From Erpobdella octoculata (taxonomy: Eukaryota; Annelida; Clitellata; Hirudinida; Erpobdellidae), in the NCBI GenBank assembly GCA_963978895.1, contig OZ022240.1:15737217-15801216 (forward strand): a stretch of 64,000 nt of DNA, read 5' to 3'. Below, piece by piece: positions 55,614 to 64,000 of the stretch (its first letter is position 1; each line of letters begins with the position of its first letter). The notes under the pieces were generated by a model. It saw nothing but the letters and a program-made list of their open reading frames with translations, was not told the DNA's origin and ran no database searches. Position numbers and translations under genes: made by a program.

Positions 55614-56044
55614 ATTGTTGGATGGGTCTAAAAAATGAAAATCGAATGGTATATTTGGATTGTCTTCGGTTCAACAAATAAAAAAGTTATAAGCGAAAAA
55701 CGACGATTTTCCGCCGAAAATTGCATAAAATCAACATTGGCTCTTCTTTGAGAAAATCGAATTTGTTTTCAACTGCTGCCCTGGGTATATCCGAGACGCT
55801 TGTTTTTAGATAATTCAATATCAAATCCAACAATATAACTTTCGCTTCTCAAAGTTAATAAATAAAAAAGTTATCGAATAAAACGTTGGACCGTATACCA
55901 ATTTCTCTGAGCAAACCGAAACATAAACAGATGTTGCGATTGGACAATCGAGTCTAGCTCACTGTGGCTAATTATGCAAAATATTCAAAATATGCAAAGT
56001 GGCTACTCGTCAACACCTCCTACGTATTCTAACAAACTCTTTTT

Positions 56045-56439
56045 TTGAAAAATAATACTCTTTTTATAAATCGATCACGTCTAAACATTAAAAAGCCACC
56101 CGTTACTAAGCATCAGAATGATGCCTACAATTGTGGTATTTTTGTAGGCGTTTTCATTAGAAGACTGGATCGTGGAGAAGATCTGCGTGGTTCTTTTAAT
56201 CCAGATAGTGAAAGGGAACAGTGGTTAAATAAATCCTGCTGGCATCAGACAACATGACAAACTATTGTTTGATTGTTTGTATTGCGGGAACGGTGGAGAG
56301 GGTGCAGGTGGGGACTGGGTGGAGTGTAAAAAATGTAGAAGGTGGGTTCACCAAAAATGCACATTTTTAATGTTTTCAAAGGAAGAGTTTAAAACGAAAC
56401 ATTTCACTTGCATGCTATGCTTAGATTTTATTAAATAGT
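56045..56439 (+). pseudogene. C48 (Ulp1-like) protease end plus PHD finger, frameshifted
   Basis: The first frame (to 56257) has KHQNDAYNCGIFVGVFIRRL. The Q...NCG.FV pattern is the oxyanion Gln and nucleophile Cys of Ulp1/SENP-type cysteine proteases, which cleave SUMO-like modifiers; the His and Asp of the triad would lie upstream and are gone. One frame later (about 56250-56439) follows a complete PHD-type zinc pattern: DCLYC (C-x2-C), VECKKC (C-x2-C), WVHQKC (H-x2-C), FTCMLC (C-x2-C), stop after DFIK. PHD fingers usually read histone tails. The pair lies between the inverted arms and looks like the C-terminus of a transposon protein. C48 proteases are known cargo of some MULEs and other DNA transposons. 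Confidence 0.78.
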
Positions 56440-57011
56440 TAATTTTTTAACAAAATTTTTCATTAATAACAATTTGTAATCGTAAACTTCAATAGATTTT
56501 CTTAAAAATAAAATTTGTCCTAAAGTTCGTTAGAATACGCAGGAGGTGTTAACGAGTAGCCACTTTGCATATTTTGCATAATTAGCCACAGTGAGCTAGA
56601 CTTGATTGTCCAATCGCGTCTGTTTATGTTTCGGTTTGCTCGGAGAAATTGGTATACGGTCCGACGTTTTATTCGATAACTTTTTTATTTATTAACTTTG
56701 AGAAGCGAAAGTTATATTGTTGGATTTGATATTGAATTATCTAGAAACAAGCGTCTCGGATATACCCAGGGCAGCAGTTTAAAACAAATTCGATTTTCTC
56801 AAAGAAGAGCCAATGTTGACTTTATGCAATTTTCGGCGGAAAATCGTCGTTTTTCGCTTATAACTTTTTTATTTGTTGAACCGAAGACAATCCAAATATA
56901 CCATTCGATTTCATTTTTTAGACCCCATCCAACAATGTATAGCACAGATCCAGGGCACGCAATTTTTTTTTTAATTAGCATTGCCAGCCTCGAGGCTAAC
57001 TTCACACGCAT

Positions 57012-57269
57012 GTTCAGATAATGGCTGGCAATGTATATTTGTACATTCATAGGTTTGCTAACTTGTTGAAAGGCAATGGCAATGATGACGAAATTATGAT
57101 AGACTTATAAATTATAAATTCTTAAAATAATTGAAACAATGCAGAAGCTGATGAGCAGTTATTGTTCAACTTACTTAACTGATAAGCTTTTATTATTTAT
57201 TTTATTTAATAGTAATTTTTATATTAATAATATTTTTTTAAGTCTAGCTTCTAACTTCAAAATTCTATC
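57012..57269 (+). promoter_or_regulatory. BCAP31 upstream region
   Basis: Only 258 bp separate the MULE-like element from the BCAP31 start codon, so the proximal promoter and 5' UTR must lie here or within the transposon arm. AT-rich; no single core element can be defended. Confidence 0.35.
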
Positions 57270-60096
57270 ATGAGCTTACTTTGGACACTAACGGCAACGT
57301 TTTTGTACACAGAAATTTTTGTCGTGTTTTTATTTCTTCTCCCCATTAATCCATCCAGGTGAGTTTATATTTGAAAATCAGAAAGAAATCTTTTTACTTT
57401 TGTTCTGCTCAAAATTCTAAATATGTGTTACAGATGGAGATCTATTTTCAAGTCACGGGCTGTGTCTTTCATTGTGTCATATGCCAATTTATACTTTGCA
57501 GTTTTTCTGCTTATGCTAATCATCATGCTTATTGGTAAGTTTTTGTTGAAATCTAAAAAATAAACCACTTTTGTCAGAATTTGTCAATTTGGTTTTGTCT
57601 TACGATTGATATTTAAAAAATTTTCAAGACTCAATCAGAGAAATGAAACGTTTCTCGGCTCCGCTGTCCGGAGATGAACTTAAAAATAATCCTTTGGCAG
57701 AGAATGCCCAGCATATGAAGCTATTCAGAGCTCAGAGAAATTTCTACATCGCTGGATTTTCAGTTTTCCTATTTGTGTAACTTTTTTGTTATTTTTCACT
57801 TTGTATTTGGCTTTAAAGTATTTTCAAAAATTGTTATATTTTAATATTAACTCTCCACGTGTATACAACTTCTAGAGTTCTTCGTCGCTTGGTGGTATTC
57901 ATCAACAATTATGCAGTGCTTCAGGCTGACTGTGATGCTAGCAAAAAACAAGCTGAAAGTGCAACAGCTGCTGCAGAACGATTGATGAAAAGTCATGACA
58001 AAGGCTCAGTAAAGGTTAGCTGTGCTTTCATAAGTTTAAGATGTTTTCTACAAGGAGCATGACATTAGAACAAGTAAAGGAAAAAACGAGTTTTTCACCA
58101 CAAACTTTTATTTTAAATACACTCGATTTAGAAGTACGAAAGATAATCAAGTTAAGTTGTTGTTTTTTTAATTGAATCATGTATTGTCATCCAATATAAA
58201 GCTATGCTGAAAGTTTCAGCTTCCTAGCTAGTCAAAAAGCTGGTTAAATTTTACTTGCAAGATTTGCATACAGAGAAAGCCACACACCCACAAACAAAGA
58301 TTGTAACTTAAATAAAAGTTTGTAAAAATGCACATGTAAACGCTGCAATGACATCTTGGCAGCCAAGAGGTTTGAATGTTGATTGCCTGCCAACTTTCAG
58401 TATGCCAGTGAATAATGTGTTTCAATGCCTTAGTACTTTTAAGATATGCGACATGGTTAGTTGAGCATTCCGCAAGACAAAACCAGACTGTTATTGTTAC
58501 GTGTAAACATTTACTGGTGCAAAGATGCAGCTGCGTTTTGGTTTGGTGCCAGTCAATCTTTGCCTGTGTAAACCTGCATTTAAGCAATTTTTGTGGTTTC
58601 ACTATATTGATTCTCAGTCAAATAAAGCTATTAAAGCAATGTTGACTTATGTAAGTTATTATTATTATAATTAGAATGTATTATATTATTTTAATAAATT
58701 TACTTTGTGGTATAATTGAGCATGCATGTTTGACAAAATAACTCAGGCTAAATGCATATAGAAATGAACAAGGAATACTAGCTATACTATTTTCATGCTG
58801 CTGCTTGCTATTTTATCATTCATATTTTATCTGTGTTAACCTACCTTAAGTTGTTTGAGAGCTAAAAATGTTCTTTATGTGATATGATTAATATAAAATG
58901 CTCAAATGATTGTCATAAATTTTATACTTTAAAAAATAATTTTTTTTCTAGCTTTGTTTAGCATTCACCAATTACTCAACATCTCATTTACAATATGGCA
59001 ACTTACTTTATTTTCACTACATATTATTGTTTATCATAAGGCTGGACTTATAATGGAGGAAGCAATTAATAAGCTGGAAAAGGCAGAGAAGGAGATTTTA
59101 AAACTTACAGAAGGTTGGTTTAACTTATTGGACCTGGTAGTTACTTTGGTTTGCCTATCCGACCCCATGTGGTGTCAAACTGACCCAACTTTAAGTTGTC
59201 AACTTATAACTAAAACAACTTGAATTTAAACAACTGATTTTCGATTTCAAGTTGACTTCTGACACGTCAAACACCAATACGGCTTTCAATAAACGACTAA
59301 ATTTACTAACCTCGCATGATCTGTGACCCCCTCCATTTCTTTCATCATACTTGAATAGTCACAAAAAATGTTATCCTTTTTAAAATGACATCATGAAACT
59401 GTTTACTTCAACCAATTTCTACACTCCCCCTTAAGTCTGTGATGTCATTGACTCATAAGTCCAGTTAATGTGGTACCCCCCACAAGTTGTCAACAAACCC
59501 AATGTGCAGACCAACATCAGGGTATCGCTTAGACTTGTTGGTTCATTTGTTTTTCTTTTTTAGATACGGCAAAAGTGCTGACATCGTTTTATATTAATGA
59601 CATTGTTGGTTCACTATTTTATTTACGACAAGTCCATACACTCTCAACATAGAATTGTTAGCAGAATCATCAATTGTGATAATACGGTAGCTGTTTTGTA
59701 CGAACAATTATAACTGTAAATGGCAAATATATGCACCGATATTTATTGTGGTCAACTCCCGGGTCTAGAACAACTGTATTTTGTTCAGCTGATTTACCTT
59801 TGATAATTTGGGTTAGCATCATTATACTGCTCTCAACAGTCAATATTTGTTTATAAATTTCTAAATGGAATATTTTGATCTTAAGAACTGAATCAAAGTA
59901 AACTGAATCAGGAAGCCATGAAGAGTCAAGCTGAATCAACCATGAGAGAATATGATCGTCTGCTGAAAGAACATGAAATGCTTCAAGTGAGAAACATTTT
60001 TCACAAATTAATTTTTATTTGTTAAGAATTTTCTTTTTTAATGTTTTTTTCTTATATTTTCAGAAAAAGGAAGAAGGTTCCAAGAAAGATGAATGA
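57270..60096 (+). CDS. BCAP31: BCAP31/BAP31, ER membrane chaperone (7 exons)
   Basis: Exons 57270-57358, 57434-57534, 57629-57776, 57876-58014, 59041-59113, 59886-59986, 60064-60096; all GT-AG, all phases consistent, 227 aa (human 246). BAP31 is an ER protein that sorts newly made membrane proteins and links the ER to apoptosis. Visible: start MSLLWTLTATFLYTEIFVVF and a first membrane helix, a second (about 45-63) and a third (about 100-118), with the family's KLFRAQRN.YIAGFS between; then a cytosolic coiled coil (KKQAESATAAAERLM, MEEAINKLEKAEKEILKL, MREYDRLLKEHEMLQ), and the tail GSKKDE, a KKxx retrieval signal. The coiled coil is shorter than in vertebrates and I see no caspase site. Start is the only upstream Met in frame. 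An AATAAA at about 60600 could end the transcript. Introns 4 and 5 are the longest; intron 4 holds a dispersed repeat. Confidence 0.95.
58065..58340. mobile_element. MITE-like repeat, copy 3, in BCAP31 intron 4
   Basis: Close match over about 270 bp to 26.68-26.95 kb, same orientation. No coding. Confidence 0.75.
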
Positions 60097-61100
60097 GGCA
60101 GTATGTTGAGATTTGAGTGAGAAGCATTCTCTGCTTCTGTTTGTTTGAGGCAGACTTTTTTGAACATCTTAAAATATGATTCGTGATTTCTCTTTTGTTC
60201 GATTACTGAAACCCTTTTTCTTTAAAACAACTGTGATTGTTCTTTTGTAATTATTAGAAGAATAATTCTGTTGTGTTGGAAGTTAGAAATAGATTTTTTG
60301 ACTAGTTGAAAATGGGTGGTTTGAGAGCTTCTTGTTGATGCGTTCTTAGATGACTTTAAATTAAATAACTGATATTGCTATTTGCTTTCACAAATAACTT
60401 TGACTTATATAAATGTTATTATTACATTAGAAATACTTTTTTTGAGTGTTAGCTTAGAAATACCAATTGAATTTTAAAAACAGCCTGTTTCGAATGTTTT
60501 GTTGGTACTAGTTGGATGTTGGATATATTTGTGGTCATCTCTGGCCATGAGCCTGATTGAAATCCTCTAAAAATTTGAAAGGCTGCTTAATTTTAAGAAA
60601 ATAAATGATGAAACATGATTAATTTATCAAAGAAACTCATAAGTAAAAACATTCTGGTTTGATAAAAAATAACTGGAGTTAAAATAGACAATAAATTAAT
60701 AGAGCTTAAGAAAGTTGTATTTTAATTTCTTTTGTTTGGTTTTACTGAATAACAAAATTGAAGATATCTCAGAAACTAGCTGCATAACAACAGTAATCAA
60801 TTTTTTTTAAACTGGCAAAAAATCAGGCCCCCTTAAGAAAGTCCTGGATCCGCCGCTGCATGGAGGTATAACTCAAAGAGTAGAAGGTCATAAAGTATTG
60901 TGCTTTTTTTTAATTTAAAGTTTTTATGACCAAAAAACTTTCTAGGACAGAAGTGCCTTGTACGACCATCTAAGGTTATTGCATAACAAGTAAAGATAAA
61001 AAATAATTTTTAAAAATGCTTTTATTTGCCTCTTCATCTGAGTCAATGAACTAAAATTTTTGAATCTAAAACAACCGTTTTACACACACACATATATATA
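60097..61100. other. BCAP31 3' UTR and intergenic
   Basis: AT-rich; probable 3' UTR to about 60620 (AATAAA at 60600-60605). Around 61015-61080 a segment (GAACTAAAATTTTTGAATCT, AAAACAACCGTT) also occurs in both arms of the palindrome at 61.73-61.77 and 62.86-62.9 kb. Confidence 0.5.
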
Positions 61101-61129
61101 TATATATATGTATATATCAAGGAGTACTT

Positions 61130-61133
<4 letters not shown>

Positions 61134-61220
<87 letters not shown>
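61134..61220. repeat. (TA)n microsatellite
   Basis: About 85 bp of TA, preceded by a second short tract at 61091-61118. Confidence 0.95.
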
Positions 61221-61222
<2 letters not shown>

Positions 61223-61401
61223 CATGGAGATGGGGAAAATGCGACATCGAAAAATTAATTTCAATTAAAAGTGAACGCTTGCGATTCGACAAAGGTCAAG
61301 GCACTCATGGATTGAAAAACTAATATTTTTTACTTTCTTATTTCATTTAAAACATAACTATCTTTTTGCAAATTTTTTTAATAATTAACTTCAAAATAAA
61401 C

Positions 61402-63222
61402 TTGCATACAAATTTAAAATGCGGGGACAATGAGGATTTGGGAACGATAGCTGCGGGGATGGGGACAGATATTGAGGAGACGGGAAAAGAGTTTTCTTTG
61501 CGGAGTGGGGATGGGGAAAAAATGTGGTCCCCGTGTCACTCTCTAATGTATGTATGTATGTATGTATTTATATATGTATGTATGTATGTATGCGTAAAAT
61601 AATATATAATTAGATTTAAACAAATCCGTTATTTTTGACCGGACATCTCTAGTAAATATATATTATATATATATATATATATTAGCTAAAAAATAAATTT
61701 TTTTTTAAATGTTTTTCTTTGCCTCTTTATCTGAATCAACGAACTAAAATTTTTGAATCTAAAACAACCGTTACGCTCAATGGTATCCTATCAAAAGAGC
61801 GAAAACATAAGGGCGAAAACAAAAGGGCGAACATAAAACGGCGAAACTAAAAAGGGCGAATGCTAAAAAGATCGCACGATAATAAGAGCGAAAATGAAAA
61901 GGGCGAAACCTAAAAAGAGCGCACAATAAAAAAGGCGAACGTCAAAAAAGCGAAAACATGAAATATTATAATTTATAATTTTACCCACACACGAGCAGCA
62001 CAAACCATCTTTCTTCTGCTATCTCGCTTTCTCTTTCTTCTCTCTCTATCTTTTCCTCTTTCTCTCTCTCTCTAGTGAAACGCATGGTATTTTATTTCTT
62101 GTTCCTCTCTCTTTTTTCTTTCACTCTCTATCTCGCTCTCTTTTTGTCCTTAGTAAAATGCATGTTTCTTTTTTCTCATTCTTTTTTTTTTAATGTTTCT
62201 CTCGTTATAATTCTTTATCTATTGTCTTTTTTTGTTTTATTTGTCTCTCTTTTCTTTCTTTTTTCTATTTGTGTTTTTCTTTTCTCCCTTTTCCTAAATG
62301 ATAATGATATTGTGGCGCGGGTGTTTTAAATGTTTAGTAAATAATATAACAGTTAATCGTCTTCTTCCCATTTTCTTTGTTCTCTTTCTTTTTTCCCACT
62401 CTCTCTCTTTCTTTCTCTCTCACAGCTCCCATTAAGATTCACTCATGTGAATGTTGCAAACACATTAAAAACACATTAGTGCCAGATGCCAATGTCACGG
62501 TCAAGAAACTTCCTACTTAATTATAGTTCAAACTTGAATTTATAGATAAGTATTTTTAGTACCAATTTGGTTATAGGAAAATTTGCTCATGTAAAAACCT
62601 ATTTAACTTTACAGTTTTTGTACAAAAAGTGATGCACGTGTGTGGGTAAAATTATAAATTATAATATTTCATGTTTTCGCTTTTTTGACGTTCGCCTTTT
62701 TTATTGTGCGCTCTTTTTAGTTTCGCCCTTTTCATTTTCGCTCTTATTATCGTGCGATCTTTTTAGCATTGGCCCTTTTAGTTTCGCCGTTTTATGTTCG
62801 CCCTTTTGTTTTCGCCCTTATGTTTTCGCTCTTTTGATAGGATACCATTGAGCGTAACGGTTGTTTTAGATTCAAAAATTTTAGTTCGTTGATTCAGATA
62901 AAGAGGCAAAGAAAAACATTTAAAAAAAATTTATTTTTAGCTAATATATATATATAATATATATTTACTAGAGATGTCCGGTCAAAAATGACGGATTTGT
63001 TTAAATCTAATTATATATTATTTTACGCATACATACATACATACATACATATATAAATACATACATACATACATACATTAGAGAGTGACACGGGGACAAC
63101 ATTTTTTCCCCATCCCCACTCCGCAAAGAAAACTCTTTTCCCGTCTCCTCAATATCTGTCCCCATCCCCGCAGCTATCGTTCCCAAATCCTCATTGTTCC
63201 CGCATTTTAAATTTGTATGCAA
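61402..63222. mobile_element. 1.8-kb palindromic element with 0.59-kb arms
   Basis: Left arm 61402-61995 and right arm 62637-63222 are inverted copies at high identity, with a spacer of about 640 bp. Outer part of each arm: GGGGACAATGAGG..., then (ATGT)n, a TA tract, GAACTAAAATTTTTGAATC; inner part: ACGCTCAATGGTATCCTATC and about ten short AAAAGGGCGAAA units. The spacer is pyrimidine-rich and has a small exon-like segment. Likely a fold-back DNA element, or a TIR element with long arms; the target duplication is not clear. Confidence 0.8.
62426..62520 (+). other. Exon-like segment in the palindrome spacer
   Basis: A long pyrimidine tract ending CTCTCTCACAG, an excellent 3' splice site, precedes 31 open codons PIKIHSCECCKHIKNTLVPD...KKLPT and a TAA. 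This looks like a last exon. No preceding exon was found and the peptide is not recognised; it may be captured host or transposon sequence. Confidence 0.4.
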
Positions 63223-63680
63223 TCTTGTTAATTATATTGGACCTCTGGCGACTGTTTAATTATTTTAGACCTCTGGCGACTTATACAAAAACAACTTATT
63301 ACAGTCGCTAGATGGCAGGAATTAATTTGATTTGATTAATTTTAATTGATGTCGGAAACATTCAATTCATGAATTGTCATTCAGAATAAAGTTTTCCTGA
63401 AAGTTTTATCAATAGTTGGATATCAAGTGACAAAAATATCGGGGTCCAATGTGATTGTTTTCAACTCAATCTAGACCCTTTTTCAAATCAACTTGCTCAT
63501 CTTATTGAGCAACCGATGAGCCTTCACGTTACTATCTTTGTGACAGTTATATTTGTATCATTCCTACTCCAAAATAAGTCATTATGAATGAAAATTGTGT
63601 TGTCCAATTAAAATGTTGTGTCTTCACACCTTTCTCAACGGTTCTTAATAAACGTGTAACTTGAACAAGAAAAAATAAAT
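63223..63680. other. Non-coding gap, no gene seen
   Basis: Two copies of GACCTCTGGCGACT (about 63240 and 63270). 63.35-63.43 kb faintly resembles the MITE-like repeat (TTGTCATTC...TAAAG..). Nothing else supported. Confidence 0.4.
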
Positions 63681-63685
63681 AAAAA

Positions 63686-64000
63686 ACTCCGCCTTGCATT
63701 TGCAAGCCAGTCCCAAGCCTGGAGAAAGGAGGAGGGAAAAGTTAAAAAGAACAAATTATGATCCACGACAGGAAGTACTTAGGTGCTTCCTACATACAGC
63801 CATTTCAGTCTTAAAACACCTGGTGTAAAGGACTATAAACTATTATAAAAAAAAAAAAAAAAAAAATAAATAAATAAAAAAAACTCCGCCTTGCATTTGC
63901 AAGCCAGTCCCAAGCCTGGAGAAAGGAGGAGGGAAAAGTTGAAAAGAACAAATTATGATCTACGACAGGAAGTACTTAGGTGCTTCCTACATACAGCCAT
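63686..64000 (+). mobile_element. Two tandem RTE-like SINE units
   Basis: The unit ACTCCGCCTTGCATTTGCAA ... CACCTGGTGTAAAGGACTATAAAC ends in an A-rich tail with TAAA repeats. The second copy starts 197 bp later (63883) and runs off the window. An inverted copy lies at 45.90-46.06 kb. The internal GCCAGTCCCAAGCCTGG...GGAGGAGGG block resembles RTE-clade LINEs, so an RTE-derived or RTE-mobilised SINE is likely. No tRNA-like A and B boxes could be identified. Confidence 0.7.

Larger units (their letters stand above)
54152..57011 (+). mobile_element. Long-TIR, MULE-like element with protease/PHD remnant
   Basis: The 9-bp GTTCAGATA at 54143-54151 and 57012-57020 flanks inverted arms of about 0.5 kb each: left 54152-54236 plus 55614-56040 (split by a later insertion), right 56524-57011. 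Ends are A[CT]G[TC]GTGTGAAGTTAGCC. Long terminal inverted repeats with 9-bp target duplication are the signature of Mutator-like elements. The roughly 480-bp centre carries the end of a protein with a C48 protease motif and a PHD finger. No transposase is seen, so this is probably a deletion derivative. Without the nested element it is about 1.5 kb. Confidence 0.8.

Noticed and set aside
62075..62329. 84-residue Phe/Leu-rich frame in the palindrome spacer
   Set aside because: Translation of a pyrimidine-rich tract; the splice-site-plus-short-exon reading further on is better supported.

Overview
The window is AT-rich eukaryotic DNA that reads as an invertebrate animal genome. It has spliced genes with GT-AG introns, long (TA)n, (ATGT)n and (GGAT)n arrays, and a dense, nested mix of LINEs, a Penelope-like element, Ty3/gypsy elements and DNA transposons. 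I cannot name the species. No prokaryotic operon, CRISPR array, rRNA or convincing tRNA was seen.

Host genes: (1) a NEK11-type protein kinase on the minus strand (about 5.1-10.4 kb, at least 12 exons, phases consistent throughout); (2) two intronless, low-complexity, Cys-containing proteins of unknown function on the plus strand (16.6-18.2 kb and 23.5-26.0 kb), separated by a complete but decayed gypsy element; (3) a leucine-rich-repeat, possibly ZYG11/ZER1-like gene on the minus strand (40.8-43.4 kb) whose reading frame is interrupted by a 1.6-kb repeat; (4) BCAP31 (BAP31), an ER membrane protein, on the plus strand (57.3-60.1 kb, seven exons, all phases consistent).

Mobile layout: internally deleted LINE (0.4-1.8 kb); LINE 3' stub with microsatellite tail (4.3-4.7 kb); LINE relic in a NEK11 intron (6.8-7.7 kb); repeat family A copy 1 (14.5-16.1 kb); gypsy-1 with 113-bp LTRs and 5-bp target duplication (18.8-23.2 kb); Penelope-like fragment with inverted pLTR-like arms and two predicted hammerhead ribozymes (27.8-28.8 kb); an R2-like LINE split by two tail-to-tail CR1-like LINEs (28.9-36.2 kb); repeat A copy 2 with a LINE inside it (37.0-39.6 kb) and copy 3 (41.1-42.7 kb); a pogo/Tigger-type transposon with ten ATAACGCGC sites (45.0-48.3 kb); a (GGAT)n array against the 3' LTR of gypsy-2 (49.0-53.7 kb); a long-TIR, MULE-like element with Ulp1 (C48) protease and PHD-finger sequence, itself carrying a second TIR element (54.2-57.0 kb); a 1.8-kb palindrome (61.4-63.2 kb); and tandem RTE-like SINE units at the window end.

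The host genes do not form a pathway. The most informative parts are the nested insertions, which give relative ages and restore interrupted reading frames on paper, and several chimeric or palindromic elements: the hammerhead-bearing Penelope arms, the protease/PHD long-TIR element, and a gypsy with an hAT transposase segment in its 3' coding end.
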